A stretch of DNA of 64,000 nt from Metarhizobium sp964253915 (GTDB taxonomy: Bacteria > Pseudomonadota > Alphaproteobacteria > Rhizobiales > Rhizobiaceae), in the NCBI RefSeq assembly GCF_964253915.1, contig NZ_CAXUSG020000008.1:186001-250000 (forward strand), in the 5' to 3' direction. Position numbers and translations under genes: made by a program. Below the pieces are notes generated by a model. The model ran no database searches and was not told the origin of the DNA. It was given only the letters and a program-made list of their open reading frames with translations. Positions 57,279 to 64,000 of this stretch are shown here, in pieces. Each line of letters opens with the position of its first letter. The first letter of the stretch is position 1.

Positions 57279-58823
57279 TCAGTTCTTCTTCACACCCCAG
57301 GCCCGCTCCTTGTCGGCCGGCCAGACGGCGTAACCTTCGATCTTGGCGCCAACCGCGGCGACCACCGGCTCGTAATAGAGACCGAGGATCGGCACGTCCT
57401 TTGCCATCAATTCGTGGATCTGCTTGAAGATCGCCTTGCGCGCCTCGAAATCGGTGGTTTTGGTCGACTTGAGGTAGAGGTCGTAGGCCTCGGTGCTGCC
57501 CCACTGCGCCGTGAGATCGGTCTTCTTGTCGCCGATGATGATGCCGTAGAACTGCGAGGGGTCGAGGCGGGCGGAATAGCCGAAGGACTGCATCTGGAAC
57601 TTGCCGGCAAGATAGTTGTCGAGCTGGGCCGCCCAATCCAGCACTTCCAGCTCGGCATTGATGCCGGCGCCGGCCAGCATCGCCTGCACCAGCACGCTGT
57701 TTTCATACATGCCCTGGTAGCGGGTGTTGGTCTGGATCTTGATCGTCTCGCCCTTGTAGCCGGCCTCGGCCAGCAACGCCTTGGCGGTTTCCGGGTTGTA
57801 ATCGGGCCACTTCAGGAAATCCTGGTCGAAGAAGGCGCTGGCCTGCGGCACGCCGGAGGGGTTGAATTCCGCAAGCCCCGCCGTGCGGGCAGCGGCGATC
57901 TGCTTGAAGTCAATGGCGTGGGCAATCGCCTGGCGCAGCTTGACGTTCGACATCAGGGGATCGTTGGTTTGGATCAGAAGCGGCGTCAGCGAGAGCCCGG
58001 CGGTGGTCATCACCTGCAGGCCGCGGCCCTTGGCGTCCTCGATGCGTTGCGATTCGAAGTTCGGCAGCACGTCGACCTCGCCGGCAAACAGCGCGGTTTC
58101 AGCGGCCGAGGTATCCGGAATGATCATGAATTTCGCTTCGTCGACCAAGGCCGTACGGTCGCCGGCATATCCGCTCGCCTTTTCCTTCAGCGGCTTGTAG
58201 TCGGCATATTTCTCCAGCGTGATGTACTGGCCCTTCTGCCATTCCTTCAGCTTGAAGGAACCGCTGCCGATGGCGCTGTCGGCAATCCACTTGCCGTCGG
58301 CGCCGACATTCTTCGGGCTGGCGATCCAGCCGTTGCACTGGATGTTGGCAAGCTGCGCCAGGAACAGCGCATTCGGCTCGGCGATCTTGAAGACGACGGT
58401 GCGCGGATCGGACGTTTCCACTGCATCGACCTTCAGGCCCTGCGACCCGTCGAAGAAGGCGTTGCAGAACCATTCGGCGCCGGCCGCGACACGCCGGTCC
58501 CAGTTCCACTTGACATCGGCCGAGGTGACGGGATCGCCGTTGTGGAAGGTCGCGCCGTCGCGGAGCGTGAAGGTGTAGGTCTTGCCGTCGTCGGAGACAC
58601 TCCAGGCTTCCGCGAGCGCCGGGCCGATGGTCAGGTCGTCGCGGAAGCCGACCAGCGTTTCGAAGACGTGGTGCAGGATGGTGTCGGTGTTGGCGTCGCG
58701 GTTGAGGCCTTCGGTGCCGCGGATATCGGCATTGATGCGGATGTTCAGCGTATTGGCCTGCGCTCCGGCGCCAAACAGCAGACCTGCTGCCAGCGCCGTC
58801 GAAATCAAGAATGTCCGGTTCAT
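57279..58823 (-). CDS. Peptide-type ABC transporter substrate-binding protein (DppA/OppA family)
   Basis: A 514-residue SBP_bac_5 protein with signal peptide (MNRTFLISTALAAGLLFGAG, cleaved near AQA-NT). Family landmarks: EGLNRDANTDTILHHVFETLVGF, YTFTLRDGATFHNGDPVTSADVKWNWDR, and LRQAIAHAIDFKQIAAART. The ABC channel genes (50883-54319) have no binding-protein gene in their own operon, so this one is the natural partner despite opposite orientation. It starts 33 bp after the hydrolase upstream. Confidence 0.93.
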   Translation of the reverse strand: MNRTFLISTALAAGLLFGAGAQANTLNIRINADIRGTEGLNRDANTDTILHHVFETLVGFRDDLTIGPALAEAWSVSDDGKTYTFTLRDGATFHNGDPVTSADVKWNWDRRVAAGAEWFCNAFFDGSQGLKVDAVETSDPRTVVFKIAEPNALFLAQLANIQCNGWIASPKNVGADGKWIADSAIGSGSFKLKEWQKGQYITLEKYADYKPLKEKASGYAGDRTALVDEAKFMIIPDTSAAETALFAGEVDVLPNFESQRIEDAKGRGLQVMTTAGLSLTPLLIQTNDPLMSNVKLRQAIAHAIDFKQIAAARTAGLAEFNPSGVPQASAFFDQDFLKWPDYNPETAKALLAEAGYKGETIKIQTNTRYQGMYENSVLVQAMLAGAGINAELEVLDWAAQLDNYLAGKFQMQSFGYSARLDPSQFYGIIIGDKKTDLTAQWGSTEAYDLYLKSTKTTDFEARKAIFKQIHELMAKDVPILGLYYEPVVAAVGAKIEGYAVWPADKERAWGVKKN

Positions 58824-58856
58824 GGTTGTCTCCGATTGTTCCCCGCTTTGTTATCG

Positions 58857-59708
58857 TCAGGAGCGCGCGCGGATTGCGTCCAGCGTTTGTGCAAAGAAGT
58901 CCTTGACCTCGGCGATCAGCTCCCGGTCGTCATGGGCGATACCGGGCACGATGTCGTGGCGCACGGCGATGCCATGCTTCTCGAAGCTGTGTTTCAGCGC
59001 CCGCATTCGGTCGTTGCGGGTGGCGCCGGCCAGATCGGCGCCCGGCATGTACCAGGCGTCGTCGGGTGTGATGGTGATTTCCCAGGTTTCGAGATCATCG
59101 CCGCCGATGACCATCTGCACCGCGACCTTGCGCATTTCCGCAAGGTCGATCGTCTTGCCGAAGACCTTTTCGAAATCGCGCACGCCGACCCAGAAGTCGT
59201 GGTCGAAGTCGAGCAGGGTCACGACGCCGGGCGCGCCGATCGAGGCGGCCAGCAACCGCTCGGGGTGGAGGTAGAAGAACCGGTGGGTGAAATGGCCGCC
59301 GCCGGAGAAGCCATACATCATCACCCGGTCGCCCTCGATGCGGTATTTTTCCTGCATCTCGGCGATCATATCGAGCATGACGGCATCATAATGCAGGTCG
59401 CCTGCTCTCAGCATTTTGTAGGATGAAAGATCACCGGGGAAGCAGATGTTTGCTGGAAAGAGCGGGCAGAGAACGATCACGCCATTGGCCTCGGCAAAAT
59501 CGGCGAACGCATCGCGGTAGGCAAGCATGCCGCGCTCGGTACCGTGCACGATCACCGCCAGAGGATAGGTCTTTTCGCCGTCTTCCTCGTAGTCATCGGG
59601 CACATAAGCACAATAGGGGAAGCGCTGATCGAAGCGCGAGGCATAGACCGTCGTATGCCCGAAATCGTAATAGGAAAGTTTTTTACCGTGACCGCTGACG
59701 TTACGCAT
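58857..59708 (-). CDS. Alpha/beta hydrolase 2 of the C45/ABC cluster
   Basis: A 283-residue cytoplasmic serine hydrolase, paralogue of the protein at 54316. AVIVHGTERGMLA is the oxyanion strand, GFSGGGHFTHRF holds Ser135, and VPGIAHDDREL the His. Conserved unusual stretch: CPLFPANICFPGDLSSYKMLRAG versus APLFPAGMSAPGELSSYKLIRHG. First gene of the leftward binding-protein operon, with the inverted GCTTTTCAT element about 50 bp upstream. No signal peptide. Confidence 0.87.
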   Translation of the reverse strand: MRNVSGHGKKLSYYDFGHTTVYASRFDQRFPYCAYVPDDYEEDGEKTYPLAVIVHGTERGMLAYRDAFADFAEANGVIVLCPLFPANICFPGDLSSYKMLRAGDLHYDAVMLDMIAEMQEKYRIEGDRVMMYGFSGGGHFTHRFFYLHPERLLAASIGAPGVVTLLDFDHDFWVGVRDFEKVFGKTIDLAEMRKVAVQMVIGGDDLETWEITITPDDAWYMPGADLAGATRNDRMRALKHSFEKHGIAVRHDIVPGIAHDDRELIAEVKDFFAQTLDAIRARS

Positions 59709-59757
59709 GCAACTGGCTCCCTCCTGATGAAGGGGACTATTTCATAATTTTGTGTGC

Positions 59758-59766
59758 ATGAAAAGC
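59758..59766 (-). promoter_or_regulatory. Candidate GntR-operator element, copy 2
   Basis: GCTTTTCAT on the - strand, the same 9-mer as at 49658. It lies in a partial palindrome TTTCAT...ATGAAA (about 59740-59763) upstream of the hydrolase 2/binding-protein operon. Confidence 0.3.
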
Positions 59767-59900
59767 GTTTTTAGGAGAATTGAAAACAACCGGATCGATG
59801 ACGATAATCCCACTGCCGGCTGAATGGAGGCAACGGAAAGCGGACGCGCCGGACGGCATGTTCGTCCGGGCGGCACGTTCGGTTCTTTCTGGAGGAAGGG

Positions 59901-61493
59901 TCAGTCCTGCAACTGCCGTGCGGGAAGCGTCATGCGGATGATCAGGCCGGTGGTCTGCCAATCGCGCTCGATGGTGGCATTCATGCCGCGTTTCAGCGTT
60001 TCTTCGAGACGGCTTCCGAAGCCACCGACATTTTCGGCGGGACGGGCCGGAGGGCCGTCGGCCTCGACCCATTTCAGTCGCAGTTCGTCCTGTTCCAACT
60101 GACAATCGACCTGCAACTTGCCGTTCGGTGTCGATAGCGATCCGTATTTCGCCGCGTTGGTCATGAATTCATGCAGCAGCAATGCAAGGTTGGTCACCTT
60201 TCCTGTGCCGATGCGCATATCGGTGCCGGCAAGGCAGACACGATCGCGGTTTGTATTCTGATAGGGTGCAACAAGGGCGTTCAGCAGGGTGAAGATCGTC
60301 GTGCCGGCTTCGAGAAGCGTGCCATCGGGTTGCATCGGCGGCAGGGTCATTTCGTGCGCGCGGGCCAGCGCGGTAAGGCGTTCCTTCAGGGATCGTGCAA
60401 GATCGGTTGGCGTTTCGGCACTGCGGGCCGCAAGCGAAACCAGCCCTCCAGTCAGGGCAAACAGGTTCTTGATGCGATGGTTCATTTCCCGCAGCAGCAG
60501 CCCCTGGCGTTCCGCCGCCCGCTTTCGCTCGGTGATATTGCGTGCCACCTTCGATGCGCCGATGATGGTTCCGTCGTCGCCGCGGATCGGGGAAATGGCC
60601 AGCGAAATGTCGATCAGGGTGCCGTCCTTGCGCAGGCGCACCGTTTCGAAATGCAGGACGTGTTCCCCCTGGCCGACCCGTGCCAGAATGGATTTTTCCT
60701 CGTCCATCTTGTTTTCGGGGATGAGAATGGTGATCGGTTTGCCGATCGCCTCCGCGGGCTTGTAGCCGAAAATATGCTCGGCGCCCTGGTTCCAGCTGGT
60801 GATCGTTCCCGCCAGCGTCTTGCTGATGATGGCGTCTTCCGACGATTCGACGATGGCGGCGAGCAGGGCAGAAGACTCGTGTGCCTTGCGCCGGAATTCG
60901 GCCTCCGCCTGCGATGCGCGGAGCAGCCGGGCATTGTCGATGGCGATTGCCGCGTGCGAGGCGACGGCCTGCACCAGTTCCTCATGTTCGTCGGAGAACA
61001 TGCCGGGCAGGTCGTGGCCGAACAGCAGGCCGCCATGGACTTCGCCGGTGCGCGAAATCACCGGAACGGCGAGGTAACTGACAACGGGGAGATGGCCCGT
61101 CGGCATGCCCTGCAGCGGCTCGTTCTTCGCATAACGGGGATCCTGGCGGATATCGTCGGACCGAACGACGCCGGTACCGTCGAAGGTCGGGGCAAAGACC
61201 GCCGTCTTGCGCGGCAGGCCAAACCGCTCGAACGCCGATCTCGGTGCGCCGGAAAGCGTGTAGAGGCTGAAATGAGGCCCTTCGACGCCGGGGATGTTGT
61301 AGAAGAAGGCACCATATTTCGCACCGGTCAGTTCCGTCGCGCCATCGGTCACCACCTGCACGATGCGATCGAGATCCAGATCGCTGGAGATGGCCTTGGT
61401 GATGGCATAGAGCGTGCGCAGAAGCCGGACGTCCAGCCGGGATGCAACCGATTCGGGCTGCCGATCCATGCCGGGCGGTACCGTTTCATCCAT
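59901..61493 (-). CDS. GAF-PAS HWE-family sensor histidine kinase
   Basis: A 530-residue soluble kinase. GAF domain about 35-190 (LDRIVQVVTDGATELTGAKYGAFFY ... DEHEELVQAVASHAAIAIDNARLL); PAS with PAC about 205-325 (IVESSEDAIISKTLAGTITSWNQGAEHIFGY); HWE transmitter with His339 in LLLREMNHRIKNLFALTGGLV and N-box LALLLHEFMTNAAKYGSLS. ATG at 61493 with GGAG upstream. No bilin cysteine is seen, so it is not a phytochrome. No response regulator is adjacent; PhyR (20226) is one possible target because HWE kinases often feed it. This is inference. Confidence 0.9.
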   Translation of the reverse strand: MDETVPPGMDRQPESVASRLDVRLLRTLYAITKAISSDLDLDRIVQVVTDGATELTGAKYGAFFYNIPGVEGPHFSLYTLSGAPRSAFERFGLPRKTAVFAPTFDGTGVVRSDDIRQDPRYAKNEPLQGMPTGHLPVVSYLAVPVISRTGEVHGGLLFGHDLPGMFSDEHEELVQAVASHAAIAIDNARLLRASQAEAEFRRKAHESSALLAAIVESSEDAIISKTLAGTITSWNQGAEHIFGYKPAEAIGKPITILIPENKMDEEKSILARVGQGEHVLHFETVRLRKDGTLIDISLAISPIRGDDGTIIGASKVARNITERKRAAERQGLLLREMNHRIKNLFALTGGLVSLAARSAETPTDLARSLKERLTALARAHEMTLPPMQPDGTLLEAGTTIFTLLNALVAPYQNTNRDRVCLAGTDMRIGTGKVTNLALLLHEFMTNAAKYGSLSTPNGKLQVDCQLEQDELRLKWVEADGPPARPAENVGGFGSRLEETLKRGMNATIERDWQTTGLIIRMTLPARQLQD

Positions 61494-61629
61494 CCCACAA
61501 AGCTCCTTTGGCTCGGAGCGCGGAAGCATCCGCCGGCTCTTACAGATCAATACCTTAATCCGCTCCCCGGTCCGGGTCAAATTGACGCTTGTTCGTTTCC
61601 CGGCCGGTCGGTGTCCGCCCCGCCGAAAC

Positions 61630-61657
61630 GAAAAAAGCGGGACCAGAGCCCCGCCTT
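61630..61657 (-). terminator. Rho-independent terminator of the pentonate operon
   Basis: Leftward GCGGG...CCCGC hairpin followed by six T residues, about 30 bp after the dehydratase stop. Confidence 0.75.
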
Positions 61658-61686
61658 TCATCGATGCGTTGTGACGCGATATGCGT

Positions 61687-63426
61687 TTAGTGGCTGTCCT
61701 TGCCGACAGCGTTGCCGCGACATCCCTTGAGGAAGCCGAGGTCGGCGCCGGTGTCGGCCCCTTGCACCTGCTGCTGGTGCAGCCAGGCATAACCGGAGGC
61801 CGGCAGTTCGTGGTTCGGCTGCCATTCGGCAAGCCGCGCCGCCAGCTCTTCCTCGGAAATATCGAGGTGAAGGCGGCGATTGGGCACGTCGAGTTCGATC
61901 ATGTCGCCGTCCTTGACGACGGCGAGCGGGCCGCCGACCGCCGCTTCCGGCGAGGTGTGCAGCACGACGGTGCCATAGGCCGTGCCGGACATGCGGGCGT
62001 CGGAAATGCGCACCATGTCGGTGATACCCTTCTTCAGCACCTTCGGCGGCAGGCCCATGTTGCCGACTTCGGCCATGCCCGGATAACCCTTCGGGCCACA
62101 GTTCTTCAGGACCATGACGCAGGTCTCGTCGATGTCGAGATTGTCGTCGTTGATCTTGGCCTTGTAGTCGTCGATGTCTTCGAACACGACCGCACGGCCA
62201 CGATGGACCAGCAGATGAGGGGAGGCGGCCGACGGCTTGAGCACCGCGCCCTTGGGCGCCAGGTTGCCGCGCAGAACGACGATGCCGCCCGATTGCGTCA
62301 GCGCCTTCTCGGCCGGCAGGATGACGTCCTCGTTCCAGTTGACGACGTCCTTGACCTCGTTCCACATGGTCTCGCCGGAAACGGTCATCGCATCCTTGTG
62401 CAGCAGGCCGGCCTCACCCAGACGCTTCAGCACGACGGGCAGGCCGCCGGCATAGAAGAACTCTTCCATCAGGTATTTGCCCGACGGCATCAGGTTGACG
62501 ATGGTCGGCACGTCGCGGCCACAGCGGTCCCAGTCGTCGAGCGTCAGGTCGATGCCGACGCGGCCGGCGATGGCGAGCAGGTGGATCACGGCGTTGGTCG
62601 AGCCGCCGATGGCCGCATTGGTGCGGATGGCGTTCTCGAAGGCCTGCTTGGTCATGATGTCGGACGGCGTCAGGTCGTCCTTGACCATCTGCACGATCCG
62701 GCGGCCGGTGAGCTGAGCCATGACCTTGCGGCGGGAATCAACGCCGGGGATGGCGGCGTTGCCGGAGAGTGCCATGCCGAGCGCTTCGGCCATCGACGCC
62801 ATGGTCGAGGCGGTGCCCATGGTGTTGCAGGTGCCCGAAGAACGGCTCATCGAGGCTTCTGCCTCGAGGAACTCGGCCTGCGTCATCTCGCCGGCCTTGA
62901 CCATTTCGGAGAATTTCCAGAGGTGCGTGCCGGAGCCGACGCGCTCACCGCGGAAATAACCGTTGAGCATCGGACCGCCGGTGACGACGATCGAGGGCAG
63001 GTCGACCGAGGCCGCACCCATCAGCAGCGACGGCGTGGTCTTGTCGCAGCCGACCAGCAGCACGCAGCCGTCCATCGGCTGGCCGCGGATCGCTTCCTCG
63101 ACCGCCAGAGCGGCGAGGTTGCGATACATCATTGCCGTTGGGCGGAACGTGTTTTCGGAGGCCGAGAACACCGGCACCTCGAGCGGGAAACCGCCGGCTT
63201 CCCAGACGCCCGCCTTCACCTTTTCGGCGAGTTCGCGCAGATGGCCGTTGCACGGGGTCATGTCCGACCAGGTGTTGAGGATGCCGATGACCGGGCGCCC
63301 GTCGAACAGGTCGTGCGGATAACCCTGGTTTTTCATCCAGCCGCGATGATAGATCACGTCACGGCTGGTGCCGCCATACCATTCCTGCGACCGCAGCTTG
63401 CGGGGCCATTCTGCTTTCTTCTTCAT
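61687..63426 (-). CDS. L-arabinonate dehydratase (IlvD/EDD family)
   Basis: A 579-residue [2Fe-2S] sugar-acid dehydratase. Length and residues match the characterised Rhizobium leguminosarum L-arabinonate dehydratase: cluster cysteines Cys59 (DMTPCNGH), Cys127 (VGCDKT) and Cys200 (SSGTCNTMG), with Lys129 expected to be carboxylated. MVRISDARMSGTAYG carries the catalytic serine. It converts L-arabinonate (also D-fuconate, D-xylonate less well) to the 2-keto-3-deoxy acid. The aldehyde dehydrogenase 59 bp upstream fits the later step of the same non-phosphorylative route. IlvD of isoleucine synthesis is less likely because of length and neighbours. Confidence 0.92.
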   Translation of the reverse strand: MKKKAEWPRKLRSQEWYGGTSRDVIYHRGWMKNQGYPHDLFDGRPVIGILNTWSDMTPCNGHLRELAEKVKAGVWEAGGFPLEVPVFSASENTFRPTAMMYRNLAALAVEEAIRGQPMDGCVLLVGCDKTTPSLLMGAASVDLPSIVVTGGPMLNGYFRGERVGSGTHLWKFSEMVKAGEMTQAEFLEAEASMSRSSGTCNTMGTASTMASMAEALGMALSGNAAIPGVDSRRKVMAQLTGRRIVQMVKDDLTPSDIMTKQAFENAIRTNAAIGGSTNAVIHLLAIAGRVGIDLTLDDWDRCGRDVPTIVNLMPSGKYLMEEFFYAGGLPVVLKRLGEAGLLHKDAMTVSGETMWNEVKDVVNWNEDVILPAEKALTQSGGIVVLRGNLAPKGAVLKPSAASPHLLVHRGRAVVFEDIDDYKAKINDDNLDIDETCVMVLKNCGPKGYPGMAEVGNMGLPPKVLKKGITDMVRISDARMSGTAYGTVVLHTSPEAAVGGPLAVVKDGDMIELDVPNRRLHLDISEEELAARLAEWQPNHELPASGYAWLHQQQVQGADTGADLGFLKGCRGNAVGKDSH

Positions 63427-63485
63427 TCTCTTACCCTCGTTGATGCCGAGCCGTCTGTCGATGGCGGCCCGGATCGTCGGAAATG

Positions 63486-64000
63486 TCAGGCCAGCGTGTA
63501 AGCGGTCTTGACGGTTGTAAAGAACTCGCTCGCATACTTGCCCTGCTCGCGCGGACCGAAGGAGGAGCCCTTGCGGCCGCCGAACGGCACATGGAAATCG
63601 ACGCCGGCAGTCGGCAGGTTGACCATCACCATGCCGGCTTCCGAATTGCGCTTGAAATGCGTCGCATGCTTGAGGCTCGTCGTGGCGATGCCGGCCGACA
63701 GGCCGAACGGCGTGTCGTTGGCGACGGCAAGCGCCTCGTCGTAATCCTTGACGCGGATCACGGCGGCGACCGGGCCGAAAATCTCTTCACGCGAAATGCG
63801 CATGCTGTTGGTCGCTTCGGTGAACAGTGTCGGCTGCAGATAGAAGCCGGGCGTCTCGTTCTTCACCAATTCGCCGCCGAAGGCGAGTTTTGCGCCTTCC
63901 GACTTGCCGATCTCGATGTAATCCGTGTCGGTCTTCAGCTGCTTTTCGTCGACCACCGGGCCGATATGCGTGCCGGCCTTCAGGGCGTTGTCGACGGTCA
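63486..64000 (-). CDS. Aldehyde dehydrogenase, probable 2-oxoglutarate semialdehyde dehydrogenase (C-terminal part)
   Basis: The last ~170 residues of an NAD(P)-dependent aldehyde dehydrogenase; the rest is beyond the right edge. Visible: ISREEIFGPVAAVIRVKDYDEALAVANDTPFGLSAGIATT (ALDH motif with the NAD-contacting Glu) and VPFGGRKGSSFGPREQGKYASEFFTTVKTAYT at the end, like 2-oxoglutarate semialdehyde dehydrogenases of sugar-acid pathways. With the dehydratase downstream it would feed 2-oxoglutarate into the TCA cycle. The catalytic cysteine lies outside the window. Confidence 0.85.
   Translation of the reverse strand, partial: TVDNALKAGTHIGPVVDEKQLKTDTDYIEIGKSEGAKLAFGGELVKNETPGFYLQPTLFTEATNSMRISREEIFGPVAAVIRVKDYDEALAVANDTPFGLSAGIATTSLKHATHFKRNSEAGMVMVNLPTAGVDFHVPFGGRKGSSFGPREQGKYASEFFTTVKTAYTLA

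Noticed and set aside
1..64000. Horizontally acquired island or prophage
   Set aside because: No transposase, integrase, tRNA junction or sustained base-composition shift; the only strong AT-rich zone is the short glnII-gstI control region.

Overview
The window is a chromosomal segment of an alphaproteobacterium, almost certainly Rhizobiaceae (Rhizobium/Agrobacterium-like). The diagnostic features are glnII with a divergent 63-codon gstI, a phyR-nepR-ecfG general stress locus, a hemP-hmuSTUV heme locus with tonB, RIME-like palindromic repeats, and an L-arabinonate dehydratase that keeps the residue positions known from the Rhizobium leguminosarum enzyme. Base composition is uniformly GC-rich apart from a very AT-rich glnII-gstI intergenic region. 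There is no integrase, transposase, phage gene, CRISPR array, tRNA or rRNA. Both window edges cut genes: an RND pump at the left and an aldehyde dehydrogenase at the right.

Layout. 1-2.3 kb: RND efflux pump and its membrane fusion protein. 2.7-18.5 kb: reductive pyrimidine degradation, with an NMT1/THI5-type ABC importer, dihydropyrimidinase, an M20-type carbamoyl-amino-acid hydrolase, a RutR-type regulator and PreA/PreT dihydropyrimidine dehydrogenase. It is interrupted by glnII/gstI. Two RutR-like operators (12872 and 18568) tie the two halves together. 18.8-23.2 kb: general stress response (HWE kinase, PhyR, NepR, EcfG, and a small membrane-protein operon) with three perfect GGAAC-N16-CGTT promoters. 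One of these drives a previously unnamed candidate small RNA with C-rich loops and a strong terminator (18869-18998). 23.2-30.7 kb: heme uptake and use (hmuVUTS, hemP, tonB, an IsdG-like heme oxygenase) with two RirA-type boxes. 30.7-34.8 kb: small membrane proteins, a truncated hemoglobin, a TetR-SMR pair, and a ThuA-Gfo/Idh pair.

34.8-40.7 kb holds a compact phospholipid-type cluster. It has the same family make-up as the uncharacterised E. coli ynbABCD genes: CDP-alcohol phosphatidyltransferase, CDP-diglyceride synthase, hydrolase-methyltransferase fusion, and PAP2-dual-specificity phosphatase fusion. A PlsC acyltransferase and a membrane protein are added. Its product is unknown and it is one of the best candidates here for an undescribed pathway. 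41.7-46.7 kb: cytochrome bo-type quinol oxidase (cyoABCD) with SURF1, followed by an MFS transporter.

48.7-59.7 kb: a second undescribed system. A GntR regulator faces an operon of a C45-type Ntn hydrolase, two Dpp-type permeases, a fused double ATPase, an alpha/beta hydrolase and a MOSC protein. A convergent set encodes a second C45 hydrolase, the oligopeptide-type binding protein and a paralogous alpha/beta hydrolase. This looks like uptake and deacylation of an unidentified amide-containing substrate. 59.9-64 kb: GAF-PAS-HWE histidine kinase, then L-arabinonate dehydratase and a semialdehyde dehydrogenase of non-phosphorylative pentose oxidation.
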